From HXMU1420-13 sp034669965 (lineage in GTDB: Bacteria; Bacteroidota; Rhodothermia; Balneolales; Balneolaceae), in assembly GCA_034669965.1 (NCBI GenBank), contig JAXMOK010000002.1:469212-533211 (forward strand): a stretch of 64,000 bases of DNA. The letters run 5' to 3'. Of this stretch, positions 9,043 through 17,001 are shown in pieces. A program made the translations under genes and the position numbers. How positions within the stretch are numbered: the stretch's first letter is position 1; each line of letters begins with the position of its first letter. The notes beneath the pieces were generated by a model, which made no database searches, was not told where the DNA came from, and saw nothing but the letters and a program-made list of their open reading frames with translations.

Positions 9043-10557
9043 ATGGGAAGAAGTTTATTATTTCTTGTAAGTGGTTTAACCATCATTACCGGAATTGTTA
9101 ATGTCAATAATCAGCAACGTATAACTGAAATTCCTAAGGTAACCACCGGTTATTACAAAGCCCAACAAGCAAAGAACTTATCAAAGAGCTTAATCGACAA
9201 TGCCATTGAAACCATGAAAGGTAATAATAATTGGGCAGGTAGTATTAATATCGAAGATGTTGTTAATACTACAGCTCTGGCATCTCGGTCGATGGATGCT
9301 CGTAAAAAATTAACATTGGGTCAAATTTCATTTTCACAAGTACAAACAATTGAAGAACAGCTGGAAGATCAATTGGTAGGCTATCGCGACGATGATGATG
9401 ATGATGACGATGATGACGATGATGACGATGATGACGATGATGACGATTGGGACGGTGATGAAGATGAATATCTGGAAGACCTTCCTATTAAAATAAGTGG
9501 ATCATTGTATAGCTTTACGCAAAGTAGTACCAATAAACCTTCAAATAGTGTTAGCTCTTGGGATGAGTATAAAGTACTTCTAGTTAGTAATAGCACCTAC
9601 AACGGTATTAAAGTTACTACCGAGGTGCTTATGCAACGTGATTCGTATAGTAAGTATTCATATATGACCCAATCTGAGCTTAGTGCCTCGGGCAATACCA
9701 TTTGGTTTATGGATGCAGATAATGTGTATGGTCCCATTCATACTAATGGCCAATTTGCGATGTCGGGTTCACCTTCCTTTTATGGCTTAGTAACCAGCCC
9801 TAATAATTATCTCGCACATGCAACCAATCCAACAAACCCGAATTTTTATGGGGGCGAAAACTTTAATGCACCGGTAAAAAATGAACCAACTACTTACGAA
9901 ATAGACAAACTTAAAAGTGCAGCAGTAAACGGCGGATTAGATTTCGACCGGCAACTATATATTCAATTTCACGAAAGCGGTGGTGTTGGTTATGCCAAAA
10001 TATGGGAAAAATATCCTACTGGTTATTGGTCGAGCCCTACTAATTATGACCTTAGTTCCTTTAATGGAATTATATCCACAACCGGACGAATTGATGTATA
10101 TGGTGAAGTTAAAGGGAACGTAACTCTTCATTCCGAAACGTTGGTAGAAATTGATGGTGACATTACCTACCACACCAGCCCTCTGGCCGACTCATCATCA
10201 ACCGATATGCTTGGTATTGTAAGTGAAGGCGATGTACGAATTGATGCCAGTGCTCATTCACATTCAGGATCTTCAGATGTAACCGTTCATGCATCTATAA
10301 TGGCTTTAAATTCCTCTTTCTATGTAGAAAATTACAATTACGGTGGTAACCGAGGCACACTAAATTTACTGGGTGGCATCATTCAGCAAAACCGGGGTGC
10401 CGTTGGTACATTCTCAGGTAACACCGTGTATTCGGGATTTTCTAAAAATTATCAATACGATAATCGCTTGAAATCTACTACCCCTTCTGCTTTCCCCCGT
10501 GAAAGTGTATTCTCGATTGTATATTGGAAAGAAACGATAACAAAGTTAGAAGAGTAG
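9043..10557 (+). CDS. Pilin-like protein with poly-Asp tract, cassette 2 gene C (PilX/GspK-like, DUF4900-like)
   Basis: A 504-residue protein starting MGRSLLFLVSGLTIITGIVN, preceded by an AAGGAG Shine-Dalgarno site, unusually clear for this genome. A helix with YYKAQQAKNLSKSLIDNA follows, as in PilX/GspK. Residues 116-135 are 20 consecutive aspartates, then an acidic WDGDEDEY stretch. The main domain contains GPIHTNGQFAMSGSP and TSPN blocks, which I associate with DUF4900-type pilus proteins, and a C-terminal beta-solenoid-like part with ILGLVSE-type repeats. It is very similar to the protein at 11851 except for the Asp tract. Topology (one N-terminal helix, outside domain) and pilus role are inferred. 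Confidence 0.62.
   Translation: MGRSLLFLVSGLTIITGIVNVNNQQRITEIPKVTTGYYKAQQAKNLSKSLIDNAIETMKGNNNWAGSINIEDVVNTTALASRSMDARKKLTLGQISFSQVQTIEEQLEDQLVGYRDDDDDDDDDDDDDDDDDDDDWDGDEDEYLEDLPIKISGSLYSFTQSSTNKPSNSVSSWDEYKVLLVSNSTYNGIKVTTEVLMQRDSYSKYSYMTQSELSASGNTIWFMDADNVYGPIHTNGQFAMSGSPSFYGLVTSPNNYLAHATNPTNPNFYGGENFNAPVKNEPTTYEIDKLKSAAVNGGLDFDRQLYIQFHESGGVGYAKIWEKYPTGYWSSPTNYDLSSFNGIISTTGRIDVYGEVKGNVTLHSETLVEIDGDITYHTSPLADSSSTDMLGIVSEGDVRIDASAHSHSGSSDVTVHASIMALNSSFYVENYNYGGNRGTLNLLGGIIQQNRGAVGTFSGNTVYSGFSKNYQYDNRLKSTTPSAFPRESVFSIVYWKETITKLEE
9388..9447 (+). repeat. In-frame GAY trinucleotide repeat encoding 20 Asp
   Basis: Twenty consecutive GAC/GAT codons form a simple-sequence repeat inside the cassette 2 C gene. 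The last 45 bases follow a regular GAC-GAT-GAT period of nine. Unit changes would keep the frame and alter the length of the acidic tract. The homologous gene of cassette 3 has no such tract. Confidence 0.95.
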
Positions 10558-10577
10558 TTGTTATTAAACATCTGTTA

Positions 10578-10608
10578 TTAATTAACTAAACTTTAAGAAG
10601 TTAATTAA
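10578..10608 (+). terminator. Perfect AT-only inverted repeat after cassette 2
   Basis: TTAATTAACT (10578-10587) and AGTTAATTAA (10599-10608) are perfect inverted repeats with an 11-base loop, followed by ATTTTC. They lie 21 bases past the stop of the cassette 2 C gene. The stem has almost no GC, so it is a weak terminator at best; a protein-binding palindrome is an alternative. Confidence 0.35.
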
Positions 10609-10834
10609 ATTTTCTATAAGAATTCATTCTAAAAAGTTGACACTAATGGTATTAAATCAGATTATCTTTTAACTGAAATTGTATTTAAATACATATAATT
10701 CGAATGTAAATTAATAATTTCGAATAATCTTTAAGGGATTCTAATGTAACAAACGCCCTTCTTACTATCACATTAGAGCAAGCTAACAGCATACCAACTA
10801 CTGAGAGATTATTTTAATCTTAAAAAAAAACGAA

Positions 10835-11254
10835 ATGAGCAGTTACGCTGAGCTTACTTACCTCTTAGGTGCTATGATCGTGTTTGGGTTTCTTACCTTA
10901 AACACCTCCAGAAGCTTCAATTCTTCTCGTCAAACTTTGTATCAGGCAGAATCCGAATATCGGGCAATAGCTGCTGCACAAGATGAGATTGATAAAGTAC
11001 AATGGATCTACGACCCAAATGATTTAGATCCTTCCAGCGGTAGTTATGTATATACTAATTACCCTATCATAGAATCTGTTACTTTTGGTCCTAATGATGA
11101 GTACTCAACTTCTTACATAATAAATGGAACTTCTGAACTAATTGAAGATACCGGTTCAATGAAACGTTTCCAGGTTGTGATATCAGTACTTGATCAAAAT
11201 GTTACACCAAATGTATTTGTGACGCTAGAATTCATTAAATCTTACTCTTACTAA
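10835..11254 (+). CDS. Pilin-like membrane protein, cassette 3 gene A (PilV/GspI-like)
   Basis: A 139-residue protein beginning MSSYAELTYLLGAMIVFGFL; Met removal puts Glu at position 5. No ATG, GTG or TTG exists in frame upstream before a stop codon, so a leader peptide is not encoded. It is near-identical in design to the 8029 gene, including QAESEYRAIAAAQDEIDKVQ after the helix and an EDTGSMK segment. It is preceded by a 277-base intergenic region and followed by gene B after 2 bases, so cassette 3 is probably its own transcription unit. Confidence 0.65.
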   Translation: MSSYAELTYLLGAMIVFGFLTLNTSRSFNSSRQTLYQAESEYRAIAAAQDEIDKVQWIYDPNDLDPSSGSYVYTNYPIIESVTFGPNDEYSTSYIINGTSELIEDTGSMKRFQVVISVLDQNVTPNVFVTLEFIKSYSY

Positions 11255-11256
11255 TT

Positions 11257-11841
11257 ATGAATACAGGCATCGTCATAACATTTGTAATTGGTGGATTATT
11301 TATGATTTCTATCCTCGCTTTTAATGTGCAGGTAGCTAATCAAACCCAAGAACTTACATTAAGTTCTTTAAACCAAAATACCCTGGATAATTTAGTTGAT
11401 GTTCTAGCCAACGACTTTGATTTAATTGGCTTTAATTCTGGAACATCGGTTCCTTTTACTACCATACAAGCTCAGGATATTAAATTTCAGGGGGATGTGT
11501 ATGATAATGATAGTTACGGATCAACCGATATTAGATGGTATTTTGATACGAACGACCCGGTGAGTACTTCATCCAATCCAAATGATTATTATCTGAAACG
11601 AGAAGGTCCAATTGGAACCAGTTCGTATGGTACCATAGAATTCCCTGTTACTTATTTCAATATCAACTATTACACTGCTGATGGTACTCCAACTACTAAT
11701 AAATCATCGGTAAAAAAACTCGAAGTGGAACTGATCGTTGAAACTGGTGAAGCATATACGATTACAAGTGATACCAAAGAATATCCACGATTAATTTGGA
11801 AACGTACATTCGTTCCCAACAATATTAATTTACCTTATTAA
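11257..11841 (+). CDS. Pilin-like membrane protein, cassette 3 gene B (PilW/GspJ-like)
   Basis: A 194-residue protein starting MNTGIVITFVIGGLFMISIL, the N-terminal helix without leader. The following segment LVDVLANDFDLIGF corresponds to the PilW/GspJ helix end. The protein matches the 8452 product almost end to end, with substitutions spread over the whole length, so the duplication is old. It lies 9 bases before gene C. Confidence 0.62.
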   Translation: MNTGIVITFVIGGLFMISILAFNVQVANQTQELTLSSLNQNTLDNLVDVLANDFDLIGFNSGTSVPFTTIQAQDIKFQGDVYDNDSYGSTDIRWYFDTNDPVSTSSNPNDYYLKREGPIGTSSYGTIEFPVTYFNINYYTADGTPTTNKSSVKKLEVELIVETGEAYTITSDTKEYPRLIWKRTFVPNNINLPY

Positions 11842-11850
11842 GGAGCCGTT

Positions 11851-13275
11851 ATGGGAAGAAGTTTATTATTTCTTGTTAGTGGTTTAACAATCATAACCGG
11901 AATTATCCAAGTCAATAATCAAGAACGTATCACCGAAATACCGGTAGTTACTTCAGAATATTATAAAGCTCAGCAGGCTAAAAATTTGGCTAAAAGCATG
12001 ATCGATAATGCTGTTGAGACAATGAAAGCAAATAACAACTGGACCGGTTCAATTGATTTGAATCAGGTTGGAAATGTGAAAGCTTTATACAAACGATCTC
12101 AAAACGGGAGAAAGCAATTAAGCTTAGGTGAAATTACACTGGATGAATTAGAGACTATTGAAAACGAACTTCAAAGCACAGTTGAAAATATAGAAGATGA
12201 AACTTTCGGTGATCAAGTAAACCTTTCGGGTTCGTTAACTAGCTATACTCAAAGTAGCTCCAATATTCCTACCAATAGCGTAGGTACCTGGAACGAGTAT
12301 AAAGTTTTGTTAGTAAGCACCACCACCTATGATGATATAGAGGTTACAACCGAAGTATTGATGCAGCGAGATTCGTATTCCAAATATTCTTATAACACCG
12401 GTTCAGAATTAAGTGCTTCTGGTAGTACCATTTGGTTTATGGATAAGGATAATATCGAAGGTCCTATTCATACTAACGGGCAATTTGCCATGTCGGGCTC
12501 TCCTACTTTTAATGGCTTAGTAACTAGTCCTAATATGTGGCAAGCACATTCCTCCAACCCAACCTCTCCAAATTTTTATGGAGGCTCTAATTTTAATGCA
12601 CCAACTAAAGATGCCCCCTCAACCTATGAAGTTTCTAAACTTCAAACTGCAGCCCTAACCGATGGTTTAACTTTTACCAGAGATATTAAAGTTGAATTTT
12701 ATATGAGTGGAGACACTCCCATGGCTAATATTAGCCAAAAATTCGGTTCGAATTATCGTGCACCAACTGCCTATGACCTAAGCTCGATGAACGGCATTAT
12801 TTCAACTACAGCAGGTGCAGAAGTAGTAGGCAATGTTGGCGGTAATATTACCTTACATGCTGTAGACGATATTAACATTATTGGTGATATAACTTATAAT
12901 ACATCTCCCTTAGTAGATTCTTCCTCAACAGATATATTAGGTTTGGTAAGCGAAAGCGATGTAACCATCGACCAGAATGCCCATTCATATTCCGGAACTC
13001 AGGACTTAACAGTGCACGCATCCATAATGGCTCTTGGAGATTCATTTTATGTTGAAAATTATTGGAATACTGCAAGAGGCGAATTAACCATATTAGGGGG
13101 TATAGTTCAAAATTATCGCGGACCGGTAGGAACATTTTCGGGAAACACTATTGTATCCGGTTATTCTAAAAATTATCAGTACGATAATCGTTTAAAAACA
13201 ACCATTCCTTCGTTCTTCCCAAGAGAAAGTATTTTCTCTATTGTATATTGGAAAGACGAAGTATCAAAACAATAA
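11851..13275 (+). CDS. Pilin-like membrane protein, cassette 3 gene C (PilX/GspK-like, DUF4900-like)
   Basis: A 474-residue homologue of the 9043 product, starting MGRSLLFLVSGLTIITGIIQ, again with an AAGGAG site nine bases upstream. It shares the YYKAQQAKNLAKSMIDNA helix, the GPIHTNGQFAMSGSP block, the FYGG.NFNAP segment and the closing YSKNYQYDNRLK..(I/T)PS.FPRES(I/V)FSIVYWK. The acidic Asp tract of its paralogue is missing; the equivalent place has only ENIEDETFGD. It is followed after 8 bases by a small secreted protein and then fimbrial-subunit-like genes, which links the pilin-like cassettes to the chaperone-usher genes. Confidence 0.62.
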   Translation: MGRSLLFLVSGLTIITGIIQVNNQERITEIPVVTSEYYKAQQAKNLAKSMIDNAVETMKANNNWTGSIDLNQVGNVKALYKRSQNGRKQLSLGEITLDELETIENELQSTVENIEDETFGDQVNLSGSLTSYTQSSSNIPTNSVGTWNEYKVLLVSTTTYDDIEVTTEVLMQRDSYSKYSYNTGSELSASGSTIWFMDKDNIEGPIHTNGQFAMSGSPTFNGLVTSPNMWQAHSSNPTSPNFYGGSNFNAPTKDAPSTYEVSKLQTAALTDGLTFTRDIKVEFYMSGDTPMANISQKFGSNYRAPTAYDLSSMNGIISTTAGAEVVGNVGGNITLHAVDDINIIGDITYNTSPLVDSSSTDILGLVSESDVTIDQNAHSYSGTQDLTVHASIMALGDSFYVENYWNTARGELTILGGIVQNYRGPVGTFSGNTIVSGYSKNYQYDNRLKTTIPSFFPRESIFSIVYWKDEVSKQ

Positions 13276-13283
13276 AATAGACT

Positions 13284-13679
13284 GTGAAGTATTTTAAAAT
13301 TATTCTATTATCGCTGTTTGTAATTGGAATGTTAACACCGATTGCAAAAGCGCAATCTGAAATAACTTTCAATTTAAATCTGAAGCCACAACTGGAAGAC
13401 AGTACCTTTATTCCCGGCAGAGACCGTGTACGAATTGTTGGTGACTTACACCCTCTTATTACGGCAACTCCATATTATCTGGAGGATGAAAGCCCAAAAG
13501 ATAGCGTCTATTCCATTACTGTTCGATTTTCGTCTCGTTACAGAGGGCAAACTCTCAATTACAATTTTGAGATGACTTCGAATTACAGAAAACTAACCGA
13601 AGAACTTCCCAGATCTATACTATTGCAAGGCAGAGAGATTAAGCTTGATGCCCTCTATTTTAACGCTTTTGCGTGGTAA
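13284..13679 (+). CDS. Small secreted protein, possibly with a CBM20-like beta-sandwich
   Basis: A 131-residue protein with a GTG start, 8 bases after the cassette 3 C gene and probably co-transcribed. A signal peptide runs to about residue 24 (IAKAQ). The mature part has FNLNLKPQLEDSTFIPGRDRVRIVGD followed by DSVYSITVRF and LNYNFEMT; this order resembles the first strands of starch-binding CBM20/E-set domains, but the similarity is weak. I do not recognise the family with certainty. It could be a fibre-associated or periplasmic helper. Confidence 0.55.
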   Translation: MKYFKIILLSLFVIGMLTPIAKAQSEITFNLNLKPQLEDSTFIPGRDRVRIVGDLHPLITATPYYLEDESPKDSVYSITVRFSSRYRGQTLNYNFEMTSNYRKLTEELPRSILLQGREIKLDALYFNAFAW

Positions 13680-13770
13680 ATAAAGCATTGATTACGTTAC
13701 CTTAATTAAGAAAGATTAACTGCCTTATTTTTTCCAATTGCCTTAACTTAAAAGATATAAGAGGCGTTAT

Positions 13771-14268
13771 ATGAAAAAGGCATTTTTTATTTTACTCATT
13801 TTCATTTCCCCGGCATTTAGTTATGCTCAGGAGAGTATCGAACTTAAAGCAGAGGTAAATATTAATGCACAAATAATTAGATCAATTGATCTGATTACAA
13901 TTAATACCATGACCTTTGGTAATGCTCAACCTGGGCAAGAAAGACTATATGTGAATCCGATCAACGATGTTAATTCAGGATTTATGGTAGCCTTGGGAAC
14001 ACCAGGTGCAGCCTTTCGGCTTGATTATTTAAATGAACGAAGACTTACACAAATTGATGGACCAGGGTTTTTAATTTTTAGATACGAACTCTCAGGAAAT
14101 TCAGTTGAAGAGCAATCTTCGTCTGAACTACTTGAGGTTGTAAACCGAAACCTTCAATTTAACGGCGAAGGAAGATATTATTTTTGGGTTGGTGGCGAAG
14201 TAAACATCGAAAATGCACTACCAGGCAATTATGAAGGCGATTTCACTATTGAAATAGACTATATATAA
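13771..14268 (+). CDS. DUF4402/SCPU-like fimbrial subunit 1
   Basis: A 165-residue secreted protein; signal peptide to about residue 19 (SYAQ). It shows the two hallmarks of DUF4402/spore-coat-U-like subunits: an N-terminal MTFGNAQPG (usual form (D/N)FG.(I/V)..G) and a C-terminal LPGNYEGDFTIEIDY beta strand. Such domains are the structural subunits of alternative chaperone-usher fimbriae. Its stop overlaps the start of the next gene in TAATG. The linked chaperone and usher genes at 16156 and 16998 support a subunit role. Confidence 0.6.
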   Translation: MKKAFFILLIFISPAFSYAQESIELKAEVNINAQIIRSIDLITINTMTFGNAQPGQERLYVNPINDVNSGFMVALGTPGAAFRLDYLNERRLTQIDGPGFLIFRYELSGNSVEEQSSSELLEVVNRNLQFNGEGRYYFWVGGEVNIENALPGNYEGDFTIEIDYI

Positions 14269-14858
14269 TGTATCAAAAAGTAATTTTAATATTACTACTT
14301 ACAATTACTCAAGTTAATCTATTTGCTCAAGAATTAAACTTTGGCAGTGACTACAGTTCAATCTATTCAGTTTCAATATCCGATTTAAACCCTGGCTTAG
14401 ACCTTGATTTTGGCTTACTAGCTAAAAACGAAGGTGTAAGTAGCTTATCAATTAATGAAAGCAAAGTAATATCAATTGAAGGTGTTCGATATCTTGACGT
14501 ATATGTTGAAATTATGGCTGATGAATATTTATTAAAAGATGGAAACCCATCATGCTCAACAAATCCAAGTTGTAGAATTCCATTTACTTTGCAAGCCGCT
14601 TATGCTAACCGTGGGCAAAATAATACGGCTCAAAGCACAATTATGAACGTATTAAGTTTTACAGCAACTGCTCTTTTCCCAATTAAATATCGTGGAAATG
14701 CACCTCCTGGTCCACCTCCAACTCCTGTTTATTCTGGCTACAACCCCGCACTTTTTAATGAAACGGCCTACTTATACATATACGGCTCTATCAATGTAGG
14801 TAATGTTGATGCTGGAAGTTACTCTTCTGATATCACCATAACTGTTTCTTATGACTAA
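14268..14858 (+). CDS. DUF4402/SCPU-like fimbrial subunit 2
   Basis: A 196-residue protein with a signal peptide ending about residue 21 (LFAQ). It contains LDLDFGLLAKNEG near the N-terminus and closes with YIYGSINVGNVDAGSYSSDITITVSYD, the DUF4402 C-terminal strand pattern. Two cysteines in CSTNPSC could form a small disulfide loop. Starts by one-base overlap with gene 13771 and overlaps the following gene by 8 bases, so the three are translationally coupled. It is larger than its neighbours, with a proline-rich insert (PPGPPPTP). Confidence 0.58.
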   Translation: MYQKVILILLLTITQVNLFAQELNFGSDYSSIYSVSISDLNPGLDLDFGLLAKNEGVSSLSINESKVISIEGVRYLDVYVEIMADEYLLKDGNPSCSTNPSCRIPFTLQAAYANRGQNNTAQSTIMNVLSFTATALFPIKYRGNAPPGPPPTPVYSGYNPALFNETAYLYIYGSINVGNVDAGSYSSDITITVSYD

Positions 14859-15381
14859 ATTAAGATCATATATAGGGTATATCATCTTATCTCTATTTTT
14901 CACAAATAGTGTTGGTGCTCAATTTTTAAATTTTCAAATTTCAATCGAACCTGAATTGAGTGCTACTGTTGAACGTGAGCTTAATTTTGGAACAGTTATA
15001 ACAAATTCAGGAGAAAAATATATCGAATTAGGTGATGTTGACATGGGAATATTTCGTATTCGGGCATATTATACTCAAAATATTTTTGTTTCATTTACCC
15101 CCCCTGAAGCTTTAAGACACATTAACCCTGCTGTTGATGAAGAGATACAACTAGATTTAAATATCGCTTATAATGATATATCTCGTAATGTAAGAGATGC
15201 TTTGAAACTAGATGATAATATTGGTTTTCTATCTTTTGACAGTAATTTTAATGTAAATACTGCACGTACCTCCGATGTTTGGGAAGAAATTGAATTGTAC
15301 GTATATGGCTCTATAAATGTAGGGAATATACCAAACGGTATTTATGAGGGTAACGCAATTTTGAATATAGATTATGATTGA
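14851..15381 (+). CDS. DUF4402/SCPU-like fimbrial subunit 3
   Basis: A 176-residue secreted protein, signal peptide to about residue 23 (VGAQ). It carries ELNFGTVITNSGEKYIELGD near the N-terminus and ends LYVYGSINVGNIPNGIYEGNAILNIDYD; the VYGSINVGN segment is shared with subunit 2, showing that the two are paralogues. Starts inside the last codons of the preceding gene. Probably a minor subunit or adaptor of the same fibre. Confidence 0.58.
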   Translation: MTKLRSYIGYIILSLFFTNSVGAQFLNFQISIEPELSATVERELNFGTVITNSGEKYIELGDVDMGIFRIRAYYTQNIFVSFTPPEALRHINPAVDEEIQLDLNIAYNDISRNVRDALKLDDNIGFLSFDSNFNVNTARTSDVWEEIELYVYGSINVGNIPNGIYEGNAILNIDYD

Positions 15382-15427
15382 CTTTTATGAATTCATCATT
15401 AAAGATGTCTAATTAAGACTCTCTAAC

Positions 15428-15458
15428 TTGTTCTATAATCTACTTCTGTATAACTTTT
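15428..15458 (+). promoter_or_regulatory. Possible Bacteroidetes-type promoter before the main fimbrial subunit
   Basis: TTG at 15428-15430 and TAACTTTT at 15451-15458 are 20 bases apart and resemble the TTG/TAnnTTTG pair of Bacteroidetes promoters (last base differs). The gene starts 33 bases further on. The assignment assumes that this lineage uses the same promoter type. Confidence 0.35.
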
Positions 15459-15491
15459 TCTCAGAAACAACCAAACCAAACTTTTACGACT

Positions 15492-16019
15492 ATGAAAAAG
15501 CTCAATCTTATATCCGCCTCATTACTTGCTTTAGTTCTTACTTTTAATGCTAATGCACAAACCACTTCTGATTCTGACAATATTTCTGCAACTGCTACTG
15601 TAGTAGGTGCGATTTCTGTAACTCCTGTTGATGCACTTGATTTTGGAAGCATTTTATCATCCGAAACTCCAGTAATTGCAGCAACTGATGCAAATTCAGG
15701 TTCAGCTACTATTACTGCTGAAGATGGACAATTAGTTAACGTAACTGTTACATTCCCAACAACACTTACTGGTTCTTCCGGAAGTTTAACTCTTGGAACA
15801 TTCGATGTAAACGTTGACGATAATGATGCTGTTCGTGCTGGTTCTGTTGACCTAACTGATGAAGCAATTACAGGTACCAATAGTGAGATTTATAACGGTA
15901 ATTATACCGCTGATGGAACAACTGCTACTATCTTTGTAGGTGCGGCGATTACTACTAACAGTGGTCTTGCAGGTGTTGATTACTCAGGTAGCGTTTTGGT
16001 TGCTGTAGACTACAACTAA
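15492..16019 (+). CDS. DUF4402 fimbrial major subunit candidate
   Basis: A 175-residue secreted protein with signal peptide to about residue 22 (ANAQ). It is the best DUF4402 match in the set: SATATVVGAISVTPVDALDFGSI at the N-terminus of the mature chain and DYSGSVLVAVDYN at the C-terminus. Low-complexity Thr/Ser/Ala/Asp composition, no Cys, its own apparent promoter and a strong terminator right after it suggest an abundant, separately controlled structural subunit. The other three DUF4402 genes lie just upstream and the chaperone and usher just downstream. Confidence 0.7.
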   Translation: MKKLNLISASLLALVLTFNANAQTTSDSDNISATATVVGAISVTPVDALDFGSILSSETPVIAATDANSGSATITAEDGQLVNVTVTFPTTLTGSSGSLTLGTFDVNVDDNDAVRAGSVDLTDEAITGTNSEIYNGNYTADGTTATIFVGAAITTNSGLAGVDYSGSVLVAVDYN

Positions 16020-16044
16020 TTAAAAGTAATTAGTATTAATTACA

Positions 16045-16079
16045 CCCCATTAATCTTTGGATTAATGGGGTTTTTTTTT
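16045..16079 (+). terminator. Strong rho-independent terminator between fimbrial subunit and chaperone genes
   Basis: CCCCATTAATC (16045-16055) pairs perfectly with GATTAATGGGG (16060-16070) across a 4-base loop and is followed by nine T. It ends the transcript of the DUF4402 gene 25 bases after the stop. Read-through, if partial, would set a low level for the assembly genes. Confidence 0.93.
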
Positions 16080-16087
16080 GACATTTT

Positions 16088-16121
16088 TTGATATAGAATA
16101 ATAATGTGATTTCTATCTTTG
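16088..16121 (+). promoter_or_regulatory. Possible promoter of the chaperone-usher-motor operon
   Basis: TTG at 16088-16090 and TATCTTTG at 16114-16121 (exact fit to TAnnTTTG) are 23 bases apart, the upper end of the spacing known for Bacteroidetes promoters. The chaperone starts 34 bases downstream. Confidence 0.45.
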
Positions 16122-16155
16122 TTTTTAAGTATTTTACTCGAAATAATCTTCAGAC

Positions 16156-17001
16156 ATGTCTATTACTATATTAAAACGGGCTACACTTACATTTGTGTTT
16201 ATATTACTATGCACAAATCTTAAAGGGCAAGTAACTATTGCTCCAACTAATATGTTCTTAAGCGACAGTAATCCTTTTGGAACATACATGGTTATTAATG
16301 GTTCGAGCGAAGCACAAGAAATTTCAGTGGATTTTCTTTTTGCTTATTCTGCAACCGATGAAAATGGTATTCGAAGAATAATTCAAGATGATTCTACCTT
16401 TGCTGAGAATCATTCGATTGCTAATAAAGTGAGAGCATTCCCACGAAACTTCACGTTAGCACCTGATCAGCGTCAAATTGTTCGGTTAAGATTATCTGAC
16501 ACTAATAGTCTTGAAGATGGTACTTATTGGGCTAGAATTAGAACAAAATCGGTGCCAGAAACACCTCCCATCGAAGTTCAAAATACTACCACTGTTTCAG
16601 CTAGAGTTGGTATTACCTTTGAGCAAGTAACTGGCTTATTCTTTAAAAAAGGTACTGTTACAACTGGTATTGATATTAAAGACATCAAACCTGAAATTAA
16701 TGCGGATAACCAAAATGAGCTGATTGTACTTGCTGATTTTGAGCGTACAGGTAATTCACCATTTCTTGGAACAATTACTATGTCTATTCGTGATTCTAAT
16801 AATCGTGAATTAGTTTCTGACTTTGTTTCAACATCACATTATTTTGGTGGTACTCACCGTCAGACACTAGATATATCTAGTCTAACTAATGGAAACTATC
16901 AACTAACCGTTGAGTTTGCTACTAAAAGAACTGACGTTTCTGAAGCTGATTTAGTAAGAATGCAACCCGTAAGAAAATCAATATCATTCACTAAAAATTG
17001 A
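16156..17001 (+). CDS. PapD-like periplasmic fimbrial chaperone
   Basis: A 281-residue protein with a signal peptide to about residue 25 (LKGQ). The first Ig-like domain has TIAPTNMFLSDSNPFGTYMV and RAFPRNFTLAPDQRQIVRLRL; the latter matches the PapD-family segment around strand G (P..F.L.P...Q.VR(L/V)). A second beta domain follows at about 155-280. These chaperones hold fimbrial subunits in the periplasm and deliver them to the usher. It is first in the operon and overlaps the usher by four bases (TTGA). The extended second domain resembles alternative-class chaperones rather than FimC. Confidence 0.72.
   Translation: MSITILKRATLTFVFILLCTNLKGQVTIAPTNMFLSDSNPFGTYMVINGSSEAQEISVDFLFAYSATDENGIRRIIQDDSTFAENHSIANKVRAFPRNFTLAPDQRQIVRLRLSDTNSLEDGTYWARIRTKSVPETPPIEVQNTTTVSARVGITFEQVTGLFFKKGTVTTGIDIKDIKPEINADNQNELIVLADFERTGNSPFLGTITMSIRDSNNRELVSDFVSTSHYFGGTHRQTLDISSLTNGNYQLTVEFATKRTDVSEADLVRMQPVRKSISFTKN

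Noticed and set aside
9381..9596. Poly-Ser ORF on the minus strand
   Set aside because: It is only the complement of the GAY repeat in the cassette 2 C gene.
15434..15439. TATAAT before the main DUF4402 gene
   Set aside because: No -35 at the right distance; the nearby TTG/TAACTTTT pair fits the lineage better.
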